64,000 nt of DNA from Byssothecium circinans (Eukaryota > Ascomycota > Dothideomycetes > Pleosporales > Massarinaceae). Below the pieces are notes generated by a model, which ran no database searches, was not told where the DNA came from, and saw nothing but the letters and a program-made list of their open reading frames with translations. Of the stretch, positions 44,034 through 55,585 are shown one piece after another. Position 1 is the stretch's first letter. The number at the start of each line of letters is the position of its first letter. A program made the position numbers and the translations under genes. The stretch lies in contig ML977014.1 of NCBI GenBank assembly GCA_010015675.1, positions 100,800 to 164,799 of the forward strand. The letters are read 5' to 3'.

Positions 44034-45861
44034 ATGGTAGAAGCAGAGGGCAACCCCACAACGTGGAAGTTCACACAGTGAGTTTGCAGCTTTTCTAACT
44101 TGCTCCAGAGCCACCAAGAGGACCGGATGAATTTCTTGGGGTTGTCTCTTGCATGCTCTCGCGGGTTCTGCTTTTGTGGAGCGTTATTGAACGAATCCGG
44201 CTAATCATCGCAGATGCTTCGGCGACAAAGGCGACGTCGAAGATATAACAGAAGGTACGCCAGCCGTCGACACCTGTTCGTGGAATGATCTTGTATCGCC
44301 AGATACTCTGTGACTGCTGCTAACGCTTATGTTGTAGCTGATATCATATCCACGGTCGAATTCGACCAGACGGGAAACTACCTAGCCACCGGCGATAAGG
44401 GCGGTCGTGTAGTGCTGTTCGAGCGGAACGAGACGGCATGTACCGCTTTGTCATGTAATTTGCGAGCTGCCGCTGACCCTACGATAGAAAAAGACATGCG
44501 AATACAAGTTCCACACCGAGTTTCAGTCCCACGAACCCGAGTTCGATTACCTCAAGTCTCTCGAAATCGAAGAGAAGATCAACAAGATCAAGTGGTGCCG
44601 ACGACAGAATGCCTCACATTACCTGCTCTCTACCAACGACAAGACGATAAAGCTATGGAAGGTGTTTGAGAAGTCATTGAAGGTGGTGGCGGAAAACAAC
44701 CTCTCACACGAGTTGACGCCCGCTGGTAGTGTAGCTGGCGCAGGCGGGCCCGTGAGGAATCCGAACGCACACTTCCGGACCGCTCAGGACCTGAAACTGC
44801 CGCGCATGACGCATCACGATACCGTTGTCGCCGCCGTACCACGGAAGACCTACGCGAATGCACATGCCTACCACATAAACAGCATATCCGTCAACAGCGA
44901 TGGGGAGACTTTCATCAGCAGTGATGACCTACGAATCAATCTATGGAACCTCAACATCCAAGATCAGAGCTTCAACATCGTCGACATCAAGCCGGCTAAT
45001 ATGGAGGAGCTGACCGAGGTCATCACTGCTGCGGAATTTCATCCTCAGAGCTGCAACTGGTTCATGTACGCAAGCTCAAAAGGCACGATCAAGCTGGCAG
45101 ACATGCGAGAGAGCGCCTTATGCGACCAACACGCCAAACGTGAGTCCTCCTCACATACTTTTCCATGTTGTTCCTAACCCATTCCGCGCAGAGTTCGAAC
45201 AGGAGGAAGACCCTTCGTCCCGATCGTTTTTCTCCGAGATTATATCGTCCATATCGGACGTCCGCTTCTCGCATGATGGCCGGTACATCCTCTCTCGCGA
45301 TTACCTAACAGTGAAGATCTGGGATGTGAACATGGAGCGAACGCCCGTCAAGACTATTCCGATACACGAGCATCTGCGACCGCGACTGTGCGACACGTAC
45401 GAGAACGACAGCATATTTGACAAGTTCGAGGTGGTATTTTCTGGAGACGCTAAGAACGTCATGACAGGAAGCTACAACAACAATTTCATGATCTACCCAT
45501 CAGATCCTGACAAAGACACCGAGGTGGTGCTTCAAGCGGACAAGTCGGCGTTCAAGGCGAAGAAGGTCGGCATCCCAACGCCCATGAACTCTTCAACGAG
45601 TCCGACCAGTGGTTCAGCCAAGAAAGGTAGCTCAAGAGCTAGCAGCCCTGCTACCGGAGCCGGGCAAGGCCAACGCATGCGGAAAGAGACGGACGCCGAT
45701 CAGATCGACTTCAACAAGAAGATCCTACACATGAGCTGGCATCCGTTTGAAGACAGTATTGCGATCGCTGCAACCAACAATGTGAGTCACCTTGCTTATG
45801 AGAAAGATATTTTTTTAATGTACTAACGCCACGACAGCTCTTTGTCTTTTCAGCACTGTAG
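44034..45861 (+). CDS. CDC55: Protein phosphatase 2A regulatory subunit B (B55/Cdc55), WD40
   Basis: Substrate-targeting subunit of PP2A acting in mitotic exit, morphogenesis and stress signalling. Six exons: 44034-44077, 44214-44254, 44338-44435, 44488-45139, 45192-45781 and 45838-45861, 482 residues. The third intron (44,436-44,487) starts GCATGT and is a GC..AG intron: only this boundary gives [43 protein letters not shown], the invariant B55 signature. Further landmarks are [56 protein letters not shown] and the final exon LFVFSAL. Two fungal-style insertions are present ([16 protein letters not shown] and a Ser-rich [20 protein letters not shown] before the last repeat). Confidence 0.95.
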
Positions 45862-46580
45862 AAGATCTAGCATTTTCGGAGCGAAACTTTCATCAGGGCA
45901 TTCAAGCTTAGAGGATTGGTGTGCTATTTTGGCAACTCGTTCCTCATTCCTCATCGGTTCTTTCAATTTGGCAGTGATCTGGTGGGGCGGCGCTGGGACG
46001 GTAGATAGAACCTCTTGGGGGCGTAAAGATTGTTCGGTATCCTGAGCATCGCGAGCGAGGTGGCGGTGATGCAGTAATGTATATCCCACGACACGATAGC
46101 ATCTGCGACCATGAAAATGAAATCAACCAGTAATATTCTTCGGTGTAATTGCCCATGTACCTACGTCAGTGATCTGCCGGCACCGGTACGCAGGGTTTCG
46201 GTTCCTGGATGCTGTCAGCACTACGGAGAGACGCCGCTAGCGCCCGTGAGGTCGCTCGCTCTCGAACCTCCACGTCGACCGTCTCACTTTCGTTCAGGTC
46301 CAAACTTTGTGCATTCTTCCTGTATACAATGCTTCGCTGTAGACTAGATCTGTAAATTACTGTTTGTTTCGGTAAGTCGATCATTTTTCGCACACATGTC
46401 GTCATCGAAATTTGTTCGGACCTGACCGACTCTTTGTCTTCTTCCAGTCACCTCGTGCAGCTTCTGGCTTCCATTAGCCCGGGCATTCACTGACCGAGAG
46501 CAGGCCAGCCATTTGATTTTGAACAGTCGAAACCGCCGTGCGCAACCATCGCTTCTTTGGTATTCTGCTCAACATCAGCT
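45862..46580. other. Intergenic, tandem genes
   Basis: B55 terminator and YEA4 promoter. No gene-like frame. Confidence 0.5.
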
Positions 46581-47780
46581 ATGGCAGCAATTGCGCCGTT
46601 GGCCGGGAGTTTCGCCCTGATTTTTGGAGGCTGCTGCTCTAACGTGAGTCTGCGACACTGCAAAATATGTATCGCACTAACAATTCGTAGGTTTACTGTC
46701 TCGAGGCCATCGTGAAGTGAGTCTTCCCAAAGCATCCTCTCTGCCTTAATCCTAATAATGTGTCAAGACATGAACCCGACAGCGGTCTCCTCATCACGCT
46801 CTTCCAGTTCATCTTCACCTGCTTATCGACTCTGCACTATCAATTCGATCCCAAGAGCCGTTTCTTCGTCAAGCCATCACCAGTTCCGTTTCGAAAATGG
46901 TGCGTTAGTGCGGTACTATTCTTCACGGTTAACATGATGAACAATTGGGCGTTTGCGTTCAATATTTCGGTCCCTGTCCATATCATCTTGCGCAGCTTTG
47001 GCAGCGTGACTACGATGATTGCTGGCTGGCTGCGTGGGAAGAAGTACACCCCTGTCCAGATCTTTTCCGTGGCGATTCTTACGTTGGGTGTCATGGTGTC
47101 TGCTTGGGCTGATGCTGCGTCAAAGGTACAGTACAATTACAATATTGCGTTAGGCTCGCAGCTGACAGGTTTAGGGCAAAACCATGGATACCTCAAGCAT
47201 CGACCTAACCAGCGCCTCCTTCGAGAAAGGTCTCCTCATCCTACTTGTCGCTCAGTTGCTTTCAGCTTGGATGGGTGCCTACGTCGAGGACGTTTACATC
47301 GAGCACGGCAATGACTGGAAAGCAAATCTTTTCTACTCGCACCTCCTCTCCATTCCCCTTTTTACTAGCTTCGCCCCAACTCTATCCAGACAATTCGCCC
47401 GCCTGCAATCATCGCAGCCGTTCCTGGTCTCCCCCGCCATCGCAGCAAACCTCCCGCCAACATTCAACAAGGCACTAGCTTCGACATCTCAGCACGTTGT
47501 CTACCTTACTGCAAATGCAGTGACGCAGCTGCTCTGCATCACGGGGGTCAATATCTTGAGCGCCAACACTTCGGCAGTTACGGTGACGGTCGTGCTCAAT
47601 ATCCGCAAACTGGTTAGCTTCTTGCTGAGTATTTGGTTGTTTGATAATCAGATGAGTATGATGATGAAGGTTGGGGCGGCGATGGTGTTTGGTGCTGGGG
47701 CGTTGTATGGATGGGAGACTTCGTACAAAATTCCGCAGAGGAAAAAGGCTGCCGCGGAACAGGAGAAGAAGTCTCAGTGA
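46581..47780 (+). CDS. YEA4: UDP-N-acetylglucosamine transporter, Yea4/SLC35B type
   Basis: Nucleotide-sugar antiporter of ER or Golgi that supplies UDP-GlcNAc for glycan and chitin-related synthesis. Exons 46581-46643, 46691-46716, 46768-47125 and 47175-47780 give 350 residues (yeast 342). About ten membrane segments. Signatures are LIFGGCCSNVYCLEAIVK at the start, PVPFRKWCVSAVLFFTVNMMNNWAFAFNISVPVHIILRSFGSVTTMIAGWLRGKKY, and ILSANTSAVTVTVVLNIRKLVSFLLSIWLFDN near the C terminus. It ends in a lysine-rich tail KKAAAEQEKKSQ, in keeping with ER retrieval. The second exon is only 26 nt. Confidence 0.93.
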
Positions 47781-48299
47781 AGTGATGTATGCGGGCGTGC
47801 ATATCGCGACATGTTTTCGGATACATGATGTACCGTGACAGTAGAGGTAGATAGAGGTAGAATAGTAGATATTACACATGTAGGTTGGAGGAGATAATTA
47901 TGTCTTGCTATTTATCTCCACTGCTCCATTACCTGAGCACCTACCTTCCATATGTAATACAGCAGCATCCGTGGATACTTCCACACCCTTTCTTCGCCAA
48001 TGTCAGAAGGTATGGCCTCCATGGGTGCACACGGTGGGACGGGATCCGAACGATCACGTGAACGCTTAGCGGCGAGCTGGCCCGAACGCCGTACAAGGGG
48101 CCATAACCAAGACGAAAGATTATGTGTTCTTAGAGGGACACAGCTCACGAGCAACCACCGTCACCCTTTCTTTTCCGTCGCTCGACACTTTAATCTTCAC
48201 TTCCTGTGGGCAACTCATCGCCATCTGGCGACTATAATCAAACCTGCTAGTAGTATATTAATTGTGCTCTAGGAGCTTCCGCAAGCTATATAGCCCACC
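47781..48299. other. Intergenic, YEA4 to PMT4
   Basis: YEA4 terminator and PMT4 promoter. No gene-like frame. Confidence 0.5.
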
Positions 48300-50745
48300 A
48301 TGTCTTCCCCGGCCGGCGTGCGGCAACGCGGTCCCAAGGACAGGAAGCGACCGACCACACCAAACAACGAAGCGCTGCAGGAGAAGGTGTCTCATTATGT
48401 GGAGAAGACGAAGAGGGAATTCACGCCTCAGCAAGGTGGAGAATGGGACTACAAGCTCGCCATTGCGATCATCACAGTCCTCGCCTTCATTACACGGTTC
48501 TGGGGCATCAACTACCCCACCGAGGTCGTCTTCGATGAGGTGCACTTTGGAAAGGTACGGAAATGAACCCTAATTCAAGAAGCGCAATGCCTGCGTTACA
48601 ATGGCTATGGGCAGGCTGACAAGCTGGACAGTTCGCTTCGTACTACCTCCAACGACTCTACTTCTTCGACGTCCATCCTCCCTTCGGAAAGCTCCTCTTC
48701 GCATTCGCCGGCTGGCTAGTTGGGTACAATGGCGAGTTCCTGTTCGAAAACATTGGTGATTCGTACATCACGAACAAGGTGCCCTATGTCGCCTACCGCG
48801 CCATGCCCGCGACCATGGGCGCCTTGACCGTCCCGGCTGTCTTCATGATCATGTGGGATTCTGGGTACTCGCTGCCCGCCTGCGTAACAGCTGCCGGACT
48901 CATGCTCTTCGACAACGCCCACATTGGCCAGACTCGTCTGATCCTCCTCGATGCCACCTTGATCTTCTTCATGGCGCTTTCGGTCCTCTCATACATTCGC
49001 TTCTACAAGCTGCGACACGAGCCCTTTGGGCGCAAGTGGTGGAAATGGCTTTTGTTGACCGGTGTGTGCCTGAGCTGTGTCATTTCGACCAAATACGTTG
49101 GAGCTTTTACTTTCTTCTCCATCGGTGTCCCCGTCTTGATTGACTTGTGGGACCTCATGGACGTCAACCGCCGCCAGGGAGCTTTAAGCCTGCCCGAGTT
49201 CGGAAAACACTTTGCTGCTCGCGCTATTGGATTGGTTGTCGTTCCTTTCTTCCTATACCTCTTCTGGTTCCAGGTTCACTTCTCCATTCTGACCAGATCT
49301 GGACCTGGGGACGACTTCATGACGCCCGAGTTCCAGGAAACTTTGAGTGACAATGTCATGAGCCTCCAGTCTGTTGGCATCAACTACTACGATACGATTA
49401 CCCTACGCCATAAGGAGACCAAGGTGTACCTTCACAGCCACACAGACCGTTACCCTCTCCGATATGACGATGGTCGCATTTCCTCCCAGGGCCAACAGGT
49501 GACGGGATACCCCCATAATGATACCAACAACCATTGGCAGATTCTTCCCTCCACCCAGCTTCCGAGCACGGAGGGTCATCGCGTCAAGATTGGAGACACT
49601 ATTCGTCTGCGCCACTTGATCACGGACGCTGTCCTCCTTACCCACGATGTCGCCTCACCGTACTACCCCACCAACCAGGAATTCACGGCCGTGGGACTGG
49701 AAGAGGCCAATGGGGACCGTTTCAACGACACCCTGTTCGAGATCAAAGTTGACGGCAAGGGCAAGGGAGACTTCAAGACCATGTCGACTCACTTCAAGCT
49801 CGTTCACGTCCCGACCAAGGTCGCCATGTGGACCCACACTTCTCCTCTTCCAGACTGGGCATACAAACAAGCCGAAATCAACGGCAACAAGAACATCCAG
49901 CAGAGCAGCAACACCTGGTTAGTCGACGATATTCCCTCTCTGGCCGAAGAAGACGAGCGAAACAAGAAGGAAGTCAGGCAGGTCAAGCATCTGTCTTTCT
50001 TGCGCAAGTATCTCGAGCTTCAGCGCGCCATGTTCTACCACAATAACGCTTTGACGAGCTCGCATCCTTACGCTTCCCACCCGCCATCCTGGCCTTTCTT
50101 GCTCCGCGGTGTCTCTTTCTGGACCCAGAACGACACCCGCGAACAAATCTACTTCCTCGGTAACCCTATTGGCTGGTGGTTGGCTTCGTCGCTGCTTGCA
50201 GTCTTTGCCGGTGTCATTGGTGCTGATCAATTGGCTCTGCGTCGTGGCATGGATGCTCTTGACCAACGTAAGTCTATTCCCCCTATCTATCATGTATCCT
50301 CTGACACGTTTCTCCAGGTACGCGCTCCCGCCTCTACAACTCCACCGGGTTCTTCTTCCTCACGTGGGCCGCCCACTACATCCCCTTCTTCATCATGGGC
50401 CGCCAACTCTTCCTGCATCACTACCTCCCTGCCCATCTCGCCTCTGTTCTCGTGACAGGCGCCCTGGTTGAGTTCATCTTCAACATCGAACCCGCGGACC
50501 CAGACGCACCCTCCATCTCCAACCCTGCGGTAAAGGGCCATCGTCGCACCCCATCCAAGCCCGTACGTGAACGCATCGCCACGCAGAGTCTGGTCCCGAG
50601 CTGGATTGCTACCGTTGTTATCCTGTCGGTGGTGGGTTGGTGCTATCTGTTCTTCGCACCGTTGACGTATGGGAAGCCCGGGTTGAGTGTCGAACAGGTT
50701 AATGCTAGGAAATGGCTGGCGTACGATTTGCATTTTGCGAAATAA
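48300..50745 (+). CDS. PMT4: Dolichyl-phosphate-mannose-protein mannosyltransferase Pmt4
   Basis: ER enzyme that starts O-mannosylation of secreted and wall proteins using dolichyl-phosphate mannose; Pmt4 acts as a homodimer mainly on membrane-anchored substrates. Exons 48300-48554, 48632-50267 and 50318-50745 give 772 residues. The catalytic Asp-Glu lies in [39 protein letters not shown], whose wording is of the Pmt4 rather than Pmt1 or Pmt2 subfamily. The central lumenal MIR domains run from about residue 330 to 530 (LRHKETKVYLHSH, DTIRLRHLITDAVLLTHDV, FKLVHVPTKVAMWTH). The C-terminal membrane domain contains TGFFFLTWAAHYIPFFIMGRQLFLHHYLPA. Its placement next to a UDP-GlcNAc transporter gene is probably chance. 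Confidence 0.96.
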
Positions 50746-52039
50746 GTCGGCATCCACCTCCAGTGTTCGAAGAAGCTGAGGTGTGGGACAGGGGAGAGGA
50801 GATCAAGGGGAGCGCAACGAGGAATTTGATGGAGGTGTTTTGGGTTCTGGGTTCTTGAGGCAATAAACCATTTTCCTTTCCATCTTGTCACAACACTAGG
50901 GAATTATTGAATGCCAAAAAAATGGTGTCTGTCAAAGCGTTGGAGTGCGGGCTGGGTGTGTGCTCCTTTTTTTTCTCGAGGGCCTTTTGCGTTTTCCCAT
51001 CGTCGTAAACTCAAACTCAAACTCTCTACTTTTTGTAATCTTGATCGACCACTGCTATATCCAGATAGATGGCCTTCTCTGCCTCCTTGATGGTGGAGGG
51101 ATGGGAAGGGAGGGGGGTACCTAGCGTGCCAATGAAAAATTCTCATTTGTGCAACTTGATGGCTTTGTATCTGGTGTGTTGGTTCTGTCGGGATAATGCG
51201 GCGATGCACTCGTCCCCTTTTTGAACAGGTTGACTAGAGCAATAGATAGGAGGGAGAAGGGGTAGGGAGATATATGGTGCACGAGTGATGCTACCCTGTC
51301 CTGTCTACGTTTTATAAATCGTGGACGAATTGTAAATCAAGTTCGGAATCGGCGATTTAACAGTGCGAGTGCGGAGGGAGGTAAACGAGAAAACTCTTTT
51401 AAAGGAGCAATGATTGATTCCCATTCATACCTTGTTTTGAGCTGGTCGCCATCACATTGTTTTTGGGGGAGCATCTTCCTCTTCCTGAACAGAAATCTAG
51501 GACGATTGGATAGTTCACTTGGTTACATAGAAAAATGACGTTGACTATAATAGAGTTTCCGAAATGATGCACTCCAGAGTTGCCGCATTGTTGAACTTGT
51601 ACATGTTATATTTTCGAAGACGACAACAAAAAAGAAGGTCCGTCCTCAGCCTTGGATCTCCTGTCTATTCCTTCGGAGAGACAGGCCACTGGAGCTAGTT
51701 TTGAAAACAGGAAAGAAGCAGATTCCGAAAACTCGCGCGCTGAAAATGCAGATCAGGGTATCCGAATTATAAAGTGATACATGAAAGTCGTTAGAACCAT
51801 GTTCGAAAGAAGTTGCAGTTGTTTGTAAGCAGGACTCGCCGAAAGCATTTTGCTATACCGAAAGACTGATGTCTCTCTACAGTGCCTGTGCCACTGCATG
51901 CTGCGGAACTTTTGATCCACTGCTGTAAGAGTGGATACTAGTTCCAGCTGAAAACCCAGTTAGCCAAAAACCCTGTGCTTCTACCCAAGAAGTTCCGGAA
52001 AGGTGGGTATAGGTATTCAGAGCAGGTATACATGAAAGT
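50746..52039. other. Convergent intergenic region, 1.3 kb
   Basis: No gene recognised between PMT4 and the 3' end of the next minus-strand gene. Confidence 0.5.
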
Positions 52040-53584
52040 CTAAGTATGTTTTCCGGAGAAGAATAGGCGCCCTCGTTTAGGCTTACCTTGTTCCGGTAGG
52101 TTCTCCCAAGGCAAGGCCGCGCTCTTGCTGACACGGCTACCCAGACCCAGACGTTCCTTCGGGCTACGATACCAGGAAGCTGACATCTCCGATGGAGTGA
52201 GGGATTCGGCCACAGACTCTATGACGGACACGGTATCTATACTATTTCGGGGTGAGGTGGATGCCGTTGCTTCGGTGACAGTCTCCGTGCTGGCAATCGA
52301 AACCTCGTAGAGAGTCGGCAGGACAGAAGAGGCAGGCTGGAAGGATGCGATTTGGAATGGACGTGGCCGAGAAAAGTTGTTTGGTGATGTTCGGGCTTGC
52401 CAGTCCACAAATTGTGGGTCTTGTGCTGGTGACGGTGCTGAAGGAGTCAGGACGATTGAAGAGGATATCGAGGAGGTTGAGGTCGAGGAAGACATTGACC
52501 GCGTTCGGGGCTCCTCCGCCGATTCGAACCCAAATAAGAATCCATGGGTATCTGGCACGGCATCTCGATCGTCTGTTTCTCCAGGCAGCTTCACCTCTGT
52601 CGCTTCGCCGGCGAGAAATCCTTGATTGCCCCTCAGCCTCTTTAGGATAGCGTCAGCCTTCGTGTCGACTCCCTCGTCCATGGGCTCCTCTGTCTTCGTT
52701 TCCGGGAAAGGGGACGTATCTCCTACGTCGACTCCCGACGGTGGGGCTGGCGGACTCCAAGGATACATTGGTGCTGGTCCCGGCTTCAGTCCCGTCTCCG
52801 GTGCTGGCAACGCTCCTGACATCATGGCCGAATCGTCATCAAAGAAGCAAGTCATCTCAGGAAGTGAAGTTTCGGATGGTGAATTCGGAGGGGGGTTCTC
52901 TAACGGGTCGAGATGTTGCCGCTCGCTCACATCGACCGCAGATGCAAAAGAGGGTGGAGGGCCCCGACTCACATTACTAGCGACAGAGTATGCAGATGTG
53001 TTGAGTGCAGAGCCATGGATGTGCGTAGGGCGTTCACGTTGAGATGATGAGCTGGTCCTCTTGGTGGACGACGTTGAATGGCGGGCGGACTTGACAGCTT
53101 CTGGAATGCCGTCCCACTTCGAATTAACCTTGGGCACATTAGAAGGGAGTTTCTGTGCAGCGATGTACTGCAGGCCGACGGTATTCGCCGAAGACGCGCT
53201 CTTGGAGGCGAGCTGCTCGCTCTGAGACTTTGCAAACTGTTCCAGTGCTGCCAGGGATGGCTCCTTCATGGTCAGGAAGCCGAGCATGGCGTTCTTCTTT
53301 TTCTTCGTCGATGACGTCTTGGATCCCTTGGACGCAGAGTCATTGGAGGACGCCAGGCTGGATGCCGAGGATGATGCGAATGATCTGGGGCGTATAGACG
53401 GCTCCGCCGAGTCGGTCGTTGAGGTAGGGGTCCGTTGGACGGCAAAAGGGCCGCTCACGGCGGCGTCTGTGGGTGTCTGTGGTGAGGACGGAGTTGGAGT
53501 CGAGTCCTCCACGGGGCATGGGTTTCGATACGTCAATTTGGGGATTCTGGGAGGACGCGCTGCCAAATCGGCGTTGACGGACAT
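52040..53584 (-). CDS. Conserved disordered Ser/Pro-rich protein, function unknown
   Basis: Uninterrupted 514-codon frame starting MSVNADLAARPPRIPKLTYRNPCPVEDSTPTPSSPQTP. Most of it is low complexity, with long Ser/Ala and Ser/Thr runs (SFASSSASSLASSNDSASKGSKTSSTKKKK). One ordered-looking segment, residues about 97-165 (AMLGFLTMKEPSLAALEQFAKSQSEQLA ... VGLQYIAAQKLPSNVPKVNSKWDGIP), is what I recall as conserved in related fungi. The C-terminal part WYRSPKERLGLGSRVSKSAALPWENLPEQGKPKRGRLFFSGKHT is basic. No membrane span or signal peptide. Many SP/TP sites suggest phosphorylation. Role unknown. Confidence 0.78.
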   Translation of the reverse strand: MSVNADLAARPPRIPKLTYRNPCPVEDSTPTPSSPQTPTDAAVSGPFAVQRTPTSTTDSAEPSIRPRSFASSSASSLASSNDSASKGSKTSSTKKKKNAMLGFLTMKEPSLAALEQFAKSQSEQLASKSASSANTVGLQYIAAQKLPSNVPKVNSKWDGIPEAVKSARHSTSSTKRTSSSSQRERPTHIHGSALNTSAYSVASNVSRGPPPSFASAVDVSERQHLDPLENPPPNSPSETSLPEMTCFFDDDSAMMSGALPAPETGLKPGPAPMYPWSPPAPPSGVDVGDTSPFPETKTEEPMDEGVDTKADAILKRLRGNQGFLAGEATEVKLPGETDDRDAVPDTHGFLFGFESAEEPRTRSMSSSTSTSSISSSIVLTPSAPSPAQDPQFVDWQARTSPNNFSRPRPFQIASFQPASSVLPTLYEVSIASTETVTEATASTSPRNSIDTVSVIESVAESLTPSEMSASWYRSPKERLGLGSRVSKSAALPWENLPEQGKPKRGRLFFSGKHT

Positions 53585-54754
53585 GTTGGCTAGAAGGGCG
53601 GGATGGCCAGGATCTGCCGGTCGCTGACGCGTGGTGGTTGGCCGCTGCAGTTAGGCGGCGTGGTGAAGCAGGTTAGAAGGTGGCATGTACGTCGACGGCG
53701 TGGTGGGCATAGCTGAGTTGATGATGATCGTCTTGTGCTGGCGAAAGACACGAGCATGGACGGTGGGGTGAAGTAGTGAAGGAGAAGCAGACGTCATGGT
53801 TGAGTTGGGGGGGCAGTGGTCCTTAATTGCAGGTGGCACGGTTCGTACCTGCCTTCTGCGTTTGCTCAGGGAGAAGGCGCATTGAAGAGGCGTAACCACC
53901 CAAAAGCAATTCTCAGAGAGGAACCATTCCAGCGAAACAATCACTGTGGCAGCAAGAACCCGGCCCTGCCGCTATGGCTTCCGATATCAACCATTGGAGC
54001 CGCGCTGTGAAGAAGTACGGTACCGTCGTCGGTACGCACAGGATCCGACAGCTTAGGTAGTCGTAGTCCCACCGGGAAGGCACGACATCTCGCGTTGAGA
54101 TTCGAGAAGTTGTCCTCCGATAAGCGAGAAAGCTCCTCTAGATCGGTGGCCCCATACAACGGTCGGTGATAGCCTGGAGAAGCTCCTGTCATGTCATAAG
54201 AACAGCCCACAATCCGATGCTAGTATAAAGCTCGAGATAGTTATCACTTTCCGAGACTCAGCCAGCCATAGCATCACTCTTTATGCTGCTCGTCGCCATG
54301 CTCCGGTGCGGGAGAGAACACTCACCCAGCAGAGGGTGAATTGTACTGTTTTGTGCGGCTGAACTGAGCTGCCTCCGATATTGATAGATAAGATCAGAGA
54401 GGCGGCCCTGTCCCTACCTCGGCTTCGCGCCACAACGCCACACAAGTGCTTCTTCGCTTGCTCTTGCTCTCAACAAGAATTCATAATTCCATTATTGCTT
54501 TCATAGCTCGGCCTGGGCAAGCAACAAGGTGCAACCACGCGCGCAGCCCGCACCCACACACCGTTGGGCACTGCATTCGAAGGTGAAAGTACTCCGTAAG
54601 GGAATCGGCCATCCGCCACACCGACTCCTGGCACCTCCGGAAACTCACGTCCCCCTCCCGGCAATTGCCCCTCTTGTGGCCGTGCTGTTCTGGTACGCAC
54701 TGCGCATTATTGCTTAGGCGCCGCTCACCACCAGCGCATCTCTTCATCTCCGCC
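53585..54754. other. Divergent intergenic region with one small open frame
   Basis: Promoters of both neighbours. An 89-codon minus-strand frame at 53,941-54,210 (YGATDLEELSRLSEDNFSNLNARCRAFPVGLRLPKLSDPVRTDDGTVLLHS) looks moderately protein-like but is unsupported. Confidence 0.4.
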
Positions 54755-55585
54755 ATGCCAGCGCTCCTGGTCGATACTAGTACCCGCTCTACGTCGCCCA
54801 GTACCTCCTCCACCCCCTCAGACCGCCTCGATAAAGAGCGCTCCGGCTCTCGTTCGCCAGACCGCCCTCCCGTGTCACCCATCACACCGACCGCTACCGT
54901 CGCGCAGCTAGCTCCTCTACCGCCCTCCGAATCGCGGACACGTGTCGCGCCCCCGCCTGTCGCAACCTTCAGACGGCAGCCCCCCTCCGTGGCTATAAAC
55001 GAGTCTGAGAACCCCGATGCGATAGCACTACGTTCCGCCATCTCGCTGCTCCAGCTCCAGCGCGAGAAGAGCAAGCGCGACCTCAAGGCCCTGGAAGAAC
55101 TCAAAGCGACTGCCGTGTCCGACCCCAAAGCCTTTGGCCGCTCCATACTAGAGCAGAGAGCGCGGGCCGCTAACACTCATGGCGACACTTTGACGCCTAC
55201 ATTATCTGACACTCTAGATGCCGCGCGGGAAGAGCTCGACGAGGATGAAGACCAGCAGCACAGTGATGGACTGCGAAAGGATTCAGCTGCGCTAGACAGC
55301 GCTGCGAGGAAGCCCAAATTTCCCACAATACCACAGCCGCAGAATGTGATACGGTGTCCGCCGGTGAATTGGGCCAAATATCACGTCGTCGGGGAGTCGC
55401 TGGACAAGATGCACGAAGAGCAGAAGAAGTATCCTGGCTCCGCCGAGCCTCCACGGACGCAGCAGGGGACGAGGGCGCCTCCGCATGCTGTCGCTGCACC
55501 GTACTCGCCCTTTACTGACGGTATTGCCAAGTCCCAATCCACGCCACAGCCTCACAAAACTTTCAAGAAATCGCCGTCAAGATGA
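54755..55585 (+). CDS. Conserved uncharacterised fungal protein
   Basis: 276 residues from ATG 54,755 (CGCCATGCC context); the frame is open 90 bases further upstream but that part does not look coding. After a Ser/Thr/Pro-rich start come two ordered segments: NPDAIALRSAISLLQLQREKSKRDLKALEELKATAVSDPKAFGRSIL (helical) and QNVIRCPPVNWAKYHVVGESLDKMHEEQKKYPG. I recall this pairing from unnamed ascomycete proteins. No catalytic motif, membrane segment or targeting signal. The R-C/A-P-x-V/I-N-W-A-K-Y motif may be a binding peptide for a larger complex; that is speculation. Confidence 0.72.
   Translation: MPALLVDTSTRSTSPSTSSTPSDRLDKERSGSRSPDRPPVSPITPTATVAQLAPLPPSESRTRVAPPPVATFRRQPPSVAINESENPDAIALRSAISLLQLQREKSKRDLKALEELKATAVSDPKAFGRSILEQRARAANTHGDTLTPTLSDTLDAAREELDEDEDQQHSDGLRKDSAALDSAARKPKFPTIPQPQNVIRCPPVNWAKYHVVGESLDKMHEEQKKYPGSAEPPRTQQGTRAPPHAVAAPYSPFTDGIAKSQSTPQPHKTFKKSPSR

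Noticed and set aside
53941..54210. 89-codon minus-strand frame in the divergent promoter region
   Set aside because: Moderately protein-like, but with no family match and no supporting splice or context; recorded only as part of the intergenic entry.
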